Of a stretch of DNA of 7,247 nucleotides, positions 1 through 6,460 are shown one piece after another. Every line of letters starts with the position of its first letter. Position 1 is the first letter of the stretch. This DNA comes from Opitutia bacterium. Its GTDB lineage: Bacteria; Verrucomicrobiota; Verrucomicrobiia; Opitutales; Coraliomargaritaceae. The translations under genes were made by a program, and so were the position numbers. The stretch is from assembly GCA_018663485.1 (NCBI GenBank), contig JABJQI010000135.1:1-7247 (forward strand). The letters are read 5' to 3'. Under the pieces are notes generated by a model. That model made no database searches. It had not been told where the DNA came from and worked only from the letters and a program-made list of their open reading frames with translations.

Positions 1-613
1 AAGAAGAAATGATCGTATTCGCGCGACAGAAGTGCGCGTGATCGGCCCCGAGGGCACCAACCTTGGCGTGATGCCGCCTCGTAAGGCGCTTGAGCTCGCT
101 CAAAAGGTAGGACTCGACTTGATTGAGATTTCCCCGGCGGCACGTCCTCCAGTCTGTCGTATTTTAGACTTTGGCAAATTCCTCTACGAGGAAAGCAAGA
201 AGCAAAAAGAAAGCAAGCAGCAGGCAACCAAGCTGAAGGAAATTAAATTCCGTGTGCGCATTGGTGATCATGACTTCGAGACGAAGTTGCGTCGTGCTGA
301 GGGTTTCCTTAACCACGGCCATAAGGTGAAGCTCACTCTGCAGTTTCGTGGACGTGAGAACGAACACCGCGACTTAGGCTTTGTGCGAGTGAACCTTGCT
401 AAAGACGAATTATCTGGCATCGCCACCGCAGATTCTGAGCCGCGTCTAGTCGGCCGTCAAGTGGCGCTCATTCTGTCGCCATTGCCAGAAGGCAAGCGTG
501 TGCTGAAGTTTAATCAGCCAGATCATGAGTATGATGATCGTGATGATAGCGAGATTGAGGAGCACGATGAAGATCTAGGCGAAGATGCCAGCGTTGAAAC
601 AGGTGAATCCTAA
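1..613 (+). CDS. infC: Translation initiation factor IF-3, 5'-truncated by window
   Basis: IF-3 binds the 30S subunit, keeps 50S from joining too early and checks start-codon and initiator-tRNA pairing. The reading frame is open from base 2, before any start codon, and reads RRNDRIRATEVRVIGPEG, the usual beginning of the IF-3 N-domain; the true start is therefore just outside the window. The N-domain continues through GLDLIEISPAARPPVCRILDFGKF, then a lysine-rich linker (KKQKESKQQATKLKEIKFR), then the C-domain with KVKLTLQFRGRE and a GRQVALILSPLP end. E. coli IF-3 stops at about that point. Here about 38 further residues follow, and 15 of the last 29 are Asp or Glu. The stop is 5 bases before the amidase start, which suggests translational coupling. 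The usual neighbours rpmI and rplT are not downstream. The family assignment is near certain; the role of the acidic tail is unknown. Confidence 0.97.
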   Translation, partial: RRNDRIRATEVRVIGPEGTNLGVMPPRKALELAQKVGLDLIEISPAARPPVCRILDFGKFLYEESKKQKESKQQATKLKEIKFRVRIGDHDFETKLRRAEGFLNHGHKVKLTLQFRGRENEHRDLGFVRVNLAKDELSGIATADSEPRLVGRQVALILSPLPEGKRVLKFNQPDHEYDDRDDSEIEEHDEDLGEDASVETGES

Positions 614-618
614 TTCTT

Positions 619-1647
619 ATGTACAGCGGCGTCCTTTCAGTTAAGGTCAACCGCCTGGCGAATTCTATTATCTTTCAAAGCTTAGCACTGTTTGTGGTGC
701 TAAGCTTTTTTATGTCCACAGCCTTGTCGGCTCGGCAGATTCAGATCGAGGGTAAGTCGTATATTGATCTTGCGACGGTGGGTAAAACTTTCGGCATGCA
801 AGCGTATTGGTTACAGGGCAATAAAACATATCGCCTGCGTAGTCAATGGACCACGGTTGATGTCGGTAAAAATGTTCGTGTGTTATACCTCAATCGTTTG
901 CCGATATATTTGGGATTTCCGACGATAGAGTCAAAGGGCCAGCTGTTTATCACGACGGCCGATTATCAGCATGTGCTCCAGCCTATTTTGACGCCGCAGG
1001 TGTTTAAAAAACGCCCAGGAATTCGGCGTGTGGTGATTGATGCTGGGCATGGGGGAAAGGACAGCGGGGCGCGTAATAACACCTACGGTTTGATGGAAAA
1101 GAACCTAACCTTGGATGTGGCTCGGCGTTTGAAGGCGCTGCTGGAACGCTCTGGGTTCGAGGTCGTCATGACGCGTGATAGCGATGTCTATATTCCCTTG
1201 GCGCAGCGCCCAAAGGTGGCGAACCGTGCCAAGGCGGACTTGTTTATTAGCCTACATTTCAATGCTGCTAGTTCAACTTCGGCATCCGGCTTTGAGTCGT
1301 TTGCGCTGACCCCACAGTATCAGGCCTCGTCCAAGTATCCGCGTCCGACGAGTAAGGATGCTAAGCGCTATCTTGGGAATGAACAAGACCCTTGGAATAC
1401 CTTGATTACCTATCATCTCGAGCGTGCGTTAGTGCAGGGCCTAGGTGGACCGGATCGTGGTATAAAGCGCGCGCGCTGGTCAGTGCTCAAAGACCTTGAG
1501 TGTCCCGGTGTGTTAACTGAATTGGGCTTTATTTCGCATGCGGAAACTGCCAAGAAAGTACGTTCCCCGGCATTTCGTCAAAAACTTGCCCGAAGTTTAT
1601 ATAATGGTATCGTTGACTATCGAAAACGACTTCAACGTATCCAATAA
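619..1647 (+). CDS. Secreted N-acetylmuramoyl-L-alanine amidase (Amidase_3)
   Basis: This is a zinc amidase that cuts the bond between MurNAc and the stem peptide, acting outside the inner membrane in cell separation or wall turnover. Residues 1-38 form a Sec signal peptide: Lys9 and Arg12, a hydrophobic core at 21-36, and a likely cut after ALSA. Residues 39-126 are a beta-rich region resembling the copper-amine-oxidase N-terminal-like domain often found before such amidases. The catalytic domain runs from about 135 to the end. Visible zinc ligands are His144 in IDAGHGGKDSGA, Glu159 in LMEKNLTLD and His212 in ISLHFNA; the catalytic Glu is 301 in LTELGF. No SPOR or LysM domain is seen. The start at 619 is chosen because only it gives a signal peptide; the next in-frame ATG (712, Met32) would remove it. 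A weak AGGTGA lies 12 bases upstream. A perfect hairpin with a U-tract is embedded in codons 20-31. Confidence 0.93.
   Translation: MYSGVLSVKVNRLANSIIFQSLALFVVLSFFMSTALSARQIQIEGKSYIDLATVGKTFGMQAYWLQGNKTYRLRSQWTTVDVGKNVRVLYLNRLPIYLGFPTIESKGQLFITTADYQHVLQPILTPQVFKKRPGIRRVVIDAGHGGKDSGARNNTYGLMEKNLTLDVARRLKALLERSGFEVVMTRDSDVYIPLAQRPKVANRAKADLFISLHFNAASSTSASGFESFALTPQYQASSKYPRPTSKDAKRYLGNEQDPWNTLITYHLERALVQGLGGPDRGIKRARWSVLKDLECPGVLTELGFISHAETAKKVRSPAFRQKLARSLYNGIVDYRKRLQRIQ
677..711 (+). terminator. Intrinsic-terminator-like hairpin inside amidase codons 20-31
   Basis: The arms AAAGCTTAGCAC (677-688) and GTGCTAAGCTTT (697-708) are perfectly complementary over 12 bp around an 8-base loop, and six T (706-711) close the structure. 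This is the classic form of a Rho-independent terminator, 63 bases after the infC stop. It is also in frame in the amidase, where it encodes the hydrophobic core of the signal peptide (SLALFVVLSFF). Whether it terminates infC transcripts, attenuates the downstream genes, or is kept open by translating ribosomes cannot be told from sequence. Confidence 0.75.
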
Positions 1648-1650
1648 CCG

Positions 1651-3312
1651 ATGTCTGTGAATCAATTTTTCCTGAGTATTGTTGGTCTAGCCAGCTTGCT
1701 GCCGACTTGCGTGCTTGGCCAAGCCGCTGGTGAGGCCGCACATGTGGTGGTGGTCGTCAATGCCAACGACAGTGGTTCGAATGAGATCGCTAAATATTAT
1801 ACTGAGCAGCGTGGAATTCCGAAGGCCAACATCATTTCGCTGGCAATGTCGACTAAGGAGACCGTCAGCGTAGGTGAGTTTGTGGATACTATTTATAATC
1901 CGCTGCTCAATGCTTTGATTGAGCAGGATTGGATGAGTGCGGTGAAAGCCAAGGGCCGCGATGTTGTCGGGCGTGAGCGTGTTTCGGTGGCAAGGCACCA
2001 CATCAGTTATTTGGTGACGACTCGCGGTGTGCCGCTTCGTATTGCCAATGATCCGACGCTCTTAGCCGTCAGCTCTGAGCAGTTGCCGAAGCAATTCAAG
2101 GTGAACAACGGTTCCGTCGATGGAGAGCTGGCCTTGTTGGCAGGGCCTGCGAATTTGCCAATGGCTGCGTTTGTGCCGAATCCTTTGTTCTCTAACATGG
2201 CGCCCACGAGTTCGGATGCGAAGCGAGTGATTCGGGTCAGTCGATTGGACGGGCCGAGTGTTGGAGTCGTTAAAAAAATGATTGCTCGAAGCATGCAAGC
2301 CGAAGCCGAGGGTCTGCAGGGGCGGGCGTATTTCGATATTGGTGGTCCGCACGCGAAAGGGGACGAATGGATGATCGCGGCCGGTGACCTTGCAGTGGCG
2401 GCGTATTTCGACACTGATTTTGAGAAGACGAAGCGACCAATGGACGGCAGAGATCGTTACGATGCGCCCGCGATTTACATGGGCTGGTATCGGCAGGATG
2501 CCTATGGGCCATGGCGCGAGGCCAAGTGGTCAGTGCCGCCTGGGGCGATCGGATTTCACCTGCATAGCTTTTCGGCGACCTCCGTGCGTTCGACTGCAAA
2601 AGGCTGGCTGGGGGCTTTTGTTAATCAGGGCTACTGCGCGACGGTCGGCAATGTCTACGAGCCGTATTTGGAGTACACGCATCGCCCGCAGATGCTGTTG
2701 GGCGCTTTGCTTGAGGGTCACACTTTCGGCGAGGCGGCGATGTTTAGTAATCCGGCGCTGAGTTGGCAGGGCGTGGCAATCGGCGACCCGCTCTATCGCC
2801 CTTTTAAGGTTGGGCTGGATGAGCAGTTGCAGAAATCGATGAACAATTCGTTCAGCGCGTATCTCTGTCTGCGGCACATCAATCGTCTGCAAGCCGAAGG
2901 CAAAGCCGATGAGGCTGTGGCATTTGCTCGGAGGCAGTTCGTTCGGCAACCGTCGCTGGCTTTGGCATATCAGTTGGCGAAATTGTATGCAGCTAAAGAT
3001 CAGAGTAAAAAAGCGGTCGAAGCTCTAAAGGTCGTTCGTTACATTACCGTATTTTCAAGTGATGAAGTGGTATTGGTCAAAAAGATTGCGGACTTTCTAA
3101 ATAAGCATGGAGAAAGCGAGTTGGCGCTCGACCTGTATCAGAAACTGATCGATCGAAATGGATTGGCCAAGGCTTTGAGGATTTCCCTGCTAGAAGCTGG
3201 AGCGAAAGTTGCGATGAATGTGGGCGAGACTACACTTTCATCGGCTTGGACACTGAGTGCCCGAAAGTTGAAAGTGCCGCCGCCTGCTAAAGCGAAGAAG
3301 GCTAAAAGCTAG
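1651..3312 (+). CDS. Secreted TIGR03790-family protein with TPR-like C-terminus
   Basis: The function is unknown. The N-terminal part matches my knowledge of family TIGR03790: HVVVVVNAND (31-40), then SNEIAKYYTEQRGIPKANII, then ISYLVTTRGVPLRI from residue 118. That family is described as occurring only in bacteria with exosortase homologues, so this host probably has an exosortase/PEP-CTERM sorting system; none is visible here. Residues 1-23 form a signal peptide with a likely cut after VLG, so the product is exported. LPTC at 17-20 is a poor lipobox because Thr precedes Cys. From about residue 405 to 520 the protein is helical with TPR-like repeats (ADEAVAFARRQF, LALAYQLAKLYA, SELALDLYQKLI), which suggests protein binding. 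The tail is Lys/Pro/Ala-rich (PPPAKAKKAKS). The gene starts 3 bases after the amidase stop with no clear ribosome binding site, so the two are probably co-transcribed and coupled. No catalytic motif is recognised. Confidence 0.85.
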   Translation: MSVNQFFLSIVGLASLLPTCVLGQAAGEAAHVVVVVNANDSGSNEIAKYYTEQRGIPKANIISLAMSTKETVSVGEFVDTIYNPLLNALIEQDWMSAVKAKGRDVVGRERVSVARHHISYLVTTRGVPLRIANDPTLLAVSSEQLPKQFKVNNGSVDGELALLAGPANLPMAAFVPNPLFSNMAPTSSDAKRVIRVSRLDGPSVGVVKKMIARSMQAEAEGLQGRAYFDIGGPHAKGDEWMIAAGDLAVAAYFDTDFEKTKRPMDGRDRYDAPAIYMGWYRQDAYGPWREAKWSVPPGAIGFHLHSFSATSVRSTAKGWLGAFVNQGYCATVGNVYEPYLEYTHRPQMLLGALLEGHTFGEAAMFSNPALSWQGVAIGDPLYRPFKVGLDEQLQKSMNNSFSAYLCLRHINRLQAEGKADEAVAFARRQFVRQPSLALAYQLAKLYAAKDQSKKAVEALKVVRYITVFSSDEVVLVKKIADFLNKHGESELALDLYQKLIDRNGLAKALRISLLEAGAKVAMNVGETTLSSAWTLSARKLKVPPPAKAKKAKS

Positions 3313-3320
3313 TGGTTTTT

Positions 3321-3348
3321 CGTCGGCGAATGTCGTCCCCGACCTCCG
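3321..3348. repeat. GC-rich imperfect palindrome after TIGR03790 gene
   Basis: GTCGG (3322-3326) can pair with CCGAC (3339-3343), and inside it GTCG/CGAC can alternatively pair around TCCC. CCTCC at 3343-3347 reads GGAGG on the minus strand, as in the structured repeats near 6640-6750. It may be a diverged relative of those or a simple 3' hairpin of the upstream operon. No T-tract follows, so it is not a convincing terminator. Confidence 0.3.
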
Positions 3349-3402
3349 CTCTGACGAGAACACCGAAGATGGTATCTCGCTTATGGGAAAATAGAGCTTG
3401 AG

Positions 3403-3443
3403 TTCTTATTATTAGTTCTTGACTTAAGAACTAATAATAAGAA
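3403..3443. promoter_or_regulatory. 18-bp perfect AT-rich palindrome, operator or terminator
   Basis: TTCTTATTATTAGTTCTT (3403-3420) is followed after GACTT by its exact reverse complement (3426-3443). The palindrome contains nested copies of the heptamer AGTTCTT: 3401-3407, 3414-3420, reverse AAGAACT at 3426-3432, and AAGAAT at 3439-3444. It lies 52 bases before cysC and overlaps a candidate promoter, which fits an operator for a dimeric regulator. As RNA it would be a strong AU-rich stem, and a T-run lies 12 bases after it (3456-3462), so a terminator for the upstream operon is also possible. Confidence 0.6.
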
Positions 3444-3447
3444 TAAC
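3419..3447 (+). promoter_or_regulatory. Candidate sigma-70-type promoter for cysCDN
   Basis: TTGACT (3419-3424, five of six matches to the -35 consensus) sits 17 bases before AATAAC (3442-3447, four of six matches to the -10 consensus). Transcription would start near 3454, giving a leader of about 40 bases before cysC. The -35 hexamer covers the centre of the palindrome, so binding there would block polymerase. This is inferred from sequence alone and the -10 element is weak. Confidence 0.4.
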
Positions 3448-3494
3448 CCCTTTACTTTTTTTAAGAATCCCGCCTTTACCCGAGTTTTCATGCC

Positions 3495-4109
3495 ATGAGC
3501 ACACCCGAGAATATCCACACCGAATTTCACCGCATGCTTGGCCGTGACGCCAAGGAGGCGCAATTACGTCAGCGTGGACATGTGTTTTGGTTTTATGGTC
3601 TCTCTGGTTCTGGTAAGAGCACGCTGGCCAATGCCGTTGAGCGCAAGCTGACCGAGCGCGGTATTTTGACTAAGATCTTGGATGGCGATAATATTCGCAG
3701 CGGTTTGAACCGCGACCTCGGTTTTTCGGATGAAGACCGGCAGGAAAATATTCGCCGGATTTCAGAAGTGGCACGTCTGTTCCTCGATACCGGCATAGTG
3801 GTCTTCACGTCCTTTATCACTCCAAAGCGCGACCTGCGGGCGACTGCTGGCGAAATCGTCGGCACGGATGATTTTACGCCTGTGTATGTGCAAGCGTCTT
3901 TCGAGACTTGTGCGGAGCGGGACGTCAAAGGCCTCTATGCAAAGGCCGCAGCCGGTGGCGTAAAGGACTTTACTGGCAAAGATTCCTCTTTTGAAGAACC
4001 GACCTCAGCGGACCACGACTGGGTGATCTCCACCGATTCTCAAACCGAAGAAGAGTCGATTAACGAACTTCTCGAGCGGATCATGCCGCTCATCGAACTG
4101 ACCGCTTAG
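3495..4109 (+). CDS. cysC: Adenylylsulfate (APS) kinase
   Basis: The enzyme phosphorylates APS with ATP to give PAPS in the cytoplasm, the second step of sulfate activation. At 204 residues it matches the family (E. coli CysC has 201). The P-loop GLSGSGKST is at 35-43, LDGDNIRSGLNRDLGFS at 62-78, and DRQENIRR at 81-88; the substrate-lid region RDVKGLYAKA and the NFTG-like DFTGKDSSFEEP follow. The phosphoserine of E. coli CysC (Ser109 in FISP) is replaced by Thr109 in FITPKRDLR. It heads a cysC-cysD-cysN cluster, 43 bases before cysD. No ribosome binding site is visible. A nearby ATG at 3490 is in another frame, and 3495 is the first in-frame ATG, so that start is used. It is stand-alone, not fused to CysN as in CysNC proteins. 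Confidence 0.95.
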   Translation: MSTPENIHTEFHRMLGRDAKEAQLRQRGHVFWFYGLSGSGKSTLANAVERKLTERGILTKILDGDNIRSGLNRDLGFSDEDRQENIRRISEVARLFLDTGIVVFTSFITPKRDLRATAGEIVGTDDFTPVYVQASFETCAERDVKGLYAKAAAGGVKDFTGKDSSFEEPTSADHDWVISTDSQTEEESINELLERIMPLIELTA

Positions 4110-4110
4110 G

Positions 4111-4139
4111 TCTAAATCCCTAATTATTTCTTCTAAATC
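4111..4139 (+). repeat. Direct repeat TCTAAATC x2 before cysD
   Basis: The octamer TCTAAATC occurs at 4111-4118 and 4132-4139, 21 bases apart from start to start, or two helical turns. It fills most of the 43-base gap between cysC and cysD. It could be a regulator site, but an AT-rich gap can give this by chance. Confidence 0.3.
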
Positions 4140-4152
4140 ACAACATAGAACG

Positions 4153-5061
4153 ATGCATAACGATTACACAATCACTCACCTCAAACAGCTCGAGTCCGAA
4201 GCGATTTTTATTCTTCGCGAGACTGCTGCACAGTTTGAGAAACCAGTCCTGCTTTTTTCCGGTGGTAAAGACTCCATTGTCATGGCACACCTCGCGAAGA
4301 AGGCTTTTTGGCCAGCGAAGCTCCCATTCCAATTGATGCACGTCGATACCGGCCATAACTTTCCAGAGACAATGGAGTTTCGCGACAAGTATGTTGCCGA
4401 GCTCGGCGCGGAATTGATCGTCGCGTCGGTTCAGGAGTCGATTGATCAGGGCAAGGTCGTCGAAGAGAAGGGGCCACGTGCCAGCCGTAATGGTTTGCAG
4501 ACGGTCGCACTACTTGAAGGCATAGAAAAAAACAAGTTCGATGCCGCACTTGGTGGTGGTCGTCGCGACGAAGAAAAGGCACGTGCGAAAGAGCGCTTCT
4601 TTTCACACCGCGATGCTTTCGGTCAATGGGACCCAAAGAACCAGCGCCCTGAGTTATGGAATATCTTCAACGGCCGTAAAGGCCATGGTGAACAATTTCG
4701 CGTCTTCCCCCTCAGTAACTGGACGGAGATGGACATTTGGCAATACATCAAGGCGGAAAACATCGAACTGCCACACCTCTACTTCTCGCACGAGCGCGAT
4801 TGCTTCGTGCGTGATGGTGTGATCATGGGCGTGTGTGACTTCATCGAGCTACTTCCTGGTGAAAAGATTGAGAAGATGACCGTTCGTTTCCGAACCATTG
4901 GTGATGCGACGTGCACAGGGGCTTGCCTCTCTACTGCCGACAACCTCGACGATATTATCGACGAAGTTGCAGCCGCTCGTCAAACCGAGCGTGGCACACG
5001 TGCCGATGATAAGCGCTCTGAAACCGCAATGGAAGACCGTAAGAAACAGGGGTATTTTTAA
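4153..5061 (+). CDS. cysD: Sulfate adenylyltransferase subunit 2 (ATP sulfurylase small subunit)
   Basis: CysD is the catalytic subunit that joins sulfate to the AMP of ATP, giving APS and pyrophosphate, driven by GTP hydrolysis in its partner CysN. The product has 302 residues, the same as E. coli CysD. It belongs to the PP-loop (PAPS-reductase-like) ATP pyrophosphatase fold: the PP-loop SGGKDS is at 36-41, followed by MHVDTGHNFPET (62-73), GGGRRDEEKARAKERFFS (134-151) and the typical C-terminus RKKQGYF. It lies between cysC and cysN in the same direction. The start has no Shine-Dalgarno; the upstream bases are AT-rich. The stop codon sits inside a perfect 12-bp hairpin. Nothing suggests a broken gene. 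Confidence 0.97.
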   Translation: MHNDYTITHLKQLESEAIFILRETAAQFEKPVLLFSGGKDSIVMAHLAKKAFWPAKLPFQLMHVDTGHNFPETMEFRDKYVAELGAELIVASVQESIDQGKVVEEKGPRASRNGLQTVALLEGIEKNKFDAALGGGRRDEEKARAKERFFSHRDAFGQWDPKNQRPELWNIFNGRKGHGEQFRVFPLSNWTEMDIWQYIKAENIELPHLYFSHERDCFVRDGVIMGVCDFIELLPGEKIEKMTVRFRTIGDATCTGACLSTADNLDDIIDEVAAARQTERGTRADDKRSETAMEDRKKQGYF

Positions 5062-5078
5062 GCGGAGCTTAAAAATAC
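5052..5078 (+). other. 12-bp perfect hairpin covering the cysD stop codon
   Basis: GTATTTTTAAGC (5052-5063) and GCTTAAAAATAC (5067-5078) pair perfectly around GGA. The TAA stop of cysD (5059-5061) is in the left arm. No T-run follows, so it is not a standard terminator. It could protect the mRNA 3' end after processing, or tune the ratio of CysD to CysN; both roles are guesses. Confidence 0.55.
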
Positions 5079-5084
5079 AGTCAC

Positions 5085-5148
5085 TCAGTTCATCAGTTTT
5101 CAGTTTAGACTAGATAGAACCGAACACTGAAAAACAAAACACCGAACA
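5085..5148 (+). repeat. Short repeats in the cysD-cysN gap
   Basis: The 101-base gap between cysD and cysN is AT-rich and repetitive. TCAGTT occurs at 5085-5090, 5093-5098 and 5100-5105. TTTTCAGT (5097-5104) can pair with ACTGAAAA (5126-5133) over 8 bp. ACCGAACA occurs at 5119-5126 and 5141-5148. These could form a leader structure or be protein sites. No ribosome binding site is seen before the cysN start. Confidence 0.35.
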
Positions 5149-5162
5149 ACTTTTTTAAAAAC

Positions 5163-6440
5163 ATGAGCGAAGATAATAATTCAGGATACCTCGATATGGA
5201 CCTTCTGCGGTTTACCACAGCTGGTTCAGTTGATGACGGTAAGAGCACATTGATCGGCCGCCTACTCTACGATAGTAAGGCAATTTTCGAAGACCAAATG
5301 GAGGCCATGGAGGAAAGCTCCAAGGCTCGCGGCGACGAAAATGTGAACCTCGCATTGTTGACCGATGGTCTCCGTGCCGAACGCGAGCAGGGCATCACGA
5401 TTGACGTGGCTTACCGCTATTTCGCGACGCCAAAGCGTAAGTTCATTATCGCCGATACTCCGGGCCACATTCAATACACTCGTAACATGGTTACCGGTGC
5501 CTCCACTGCGAATCTCGCGATCGTACTAATCGATGCCCGTAAAGGTGTGATTGAACAGACTTGCCGTCACTCATTTATTGCCAACTTGCTTCGCATTCAG
5601 CACGTTGTTGTCTGTGTGAATAAGATGGACCTTGTTGATTGGGACGAAGGTGTGTTCAACAAGATCGTTGATGACTTCAAGAGCTTCGCGTCTCGTCTCG
5701 ATAATATTGTCGATGTGACATTCATCCCAGCATCTGCGCTGATCGGTGATAACATCGTCGATAAGTCTGAGAACATGCCGTGGTATCAAGGGCCGACACT
5801 GCTTTACCATTTGGAAACCGTTTATATCGGTGCGGATGAGAATCACGTCGAAGCGCGCTTCCCAGTGCAATGGGTGATTCGCCCACACTCTGACAAGTAT
5901 CATGACTTCCGTGGTTTCGCTGGTCGTGTGGCTGGTGGTGTCTTTAAGCCAGGCGACGATGTCACTGTGTTGCCTTCAGGCTTCGCGTCGAAGATCAAAG
6001 CGATCGAATCGATGGACGGCCCTCAAGAGGAAGTCTTTGCGCCGATGTCTGCAACGATCACTCTCGAAGATGAGATCGATATGTCTCGCGGCGATATGCT
6101 GGTGAAAGCCAACAATCAGCCAGAGCCGACTCAAGACATCGATGCGATGATCTGCTGGTTTGATTCCAAGCCACTCGCAGGTAGCGGTAAATTCATCCTT
6201 CGCCACACGACTAAGGAAGTGAAAGCCATCGTCACTGAAGTGTGCTACAAGGTGAACATCAACACGCTGCATAAGGTCGAAGACGATTTGACATTCAACT
6301 TGAATGACATCGGTCGTATCAAGGTTCGCACGTCTGCGCCGTTGATTGCAGACAGTTACAAGTCGAACCGTATCACCGGTAGCTTCGTATTGATTGATGA
6401 ATTGACCAACGCAACCGTTGCGGCGGGCATGATCATCTAG
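5163..6440 (+). CDS. cysN: Sulfate adenylyltransferase subunit 1 (ATP sulfurylase GTPase subunit)
   Basis: CysN is the GTPase partner of CysD; GTP hydrolysis drives the unfavourable formation of APS. It is an EF-Tu-like translational-type GTPase. G1 is GSVDDGKST (21-29), G2 GITID (77-81), G3 DTPGH (98-102), G4 NKMD (153-156) and G5 SAL (191-193). Two beta-barrel domains follow from about residue 235, ending in FVLIDELTNATVAAGMII. The 425 residues are shorter than E. coli CysN (475) but all domains and all G motifs are present, so I take it as a complete short form. It lacks the fused APS kinase of CysNC, in keeping with the separate cysC upstream. The ATG at 5163 is the first in frame and agrees with the family N-terminus (LLRFTTAGSVDDGKST). 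It ends 20 bases before a strong terminator. Confidence 0.96.
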   Translation: MSEDNNSGYLDMDLLRFTTAGSVDDGKSTLIGRLLYDSKAIFEDQMEAMEESSKARGDENVNLALLTDGLRAEREQGITIDVAYRYFATPKRKFIIADTPGHIQYTRNMVTGASTANLAIVLIDARKGVIEQTCRHSFIANLLRIQHVVVCVNKMDLVDWDEGVFNKIVDDFKSFASRLDNIVDVTFIPASALIGDNIVDKSENMPWYQGPTLLYHLETVYIGADENHVEARFPVQWVIRPHSDKYHDFRGFAGRVAGGVFKPGDDVTVLPSGFASKIKAIESMDGPQEEVFAPMSATITLEDEIDMSRGDMLVKANNQPEPTQDIDAMICWFDSKPLAGSGKFILRHTTKEVKAIVTEVCYKVNINTLHKVEDDLTFNLNDIGRIKVRTSAPLIADSYKSNRITGSFVLIDELTNATVAAGMII

Positions 6441-6460
6441 TCGATCGAAAGATTTAAAAA

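Noticed and set aside
712..714. Amidase start at Met32 instead of 619
   Set aside because: It would remove the signal peptide from a wall enzyme and place the start right after a terminator hairpin. The 619 start gives a normal signal peptide.
1699..1710. Lipoprotein signal in the TIGR03790-family protein (LPTC)
   Set aside because: Thr before the Cys does not fit the lipobox; an ordinary signal-peptidase cut after VLG is more likely.
2007..2949. Long minus-strand open frames (2007-2414, 2270-2599, 2530-2949)
   Set aside because: They lie opposite the TIGR03790-family gene, have low-complexity Arg/Pro/Ser-rich translations without recognisable motifs, and overlap each other.
4280..4822. Open frames on both strands inside cysD
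   Set aside because: They are shadows of a gene with all CysD motifs; the translations show no family features.
5163..6440. CysN truncated relative to the 475-residue E. coli form
   Set aside because: All five G motifs and both barrel domains are present, the frame ends cleanly, and shorter CysN forms are known.
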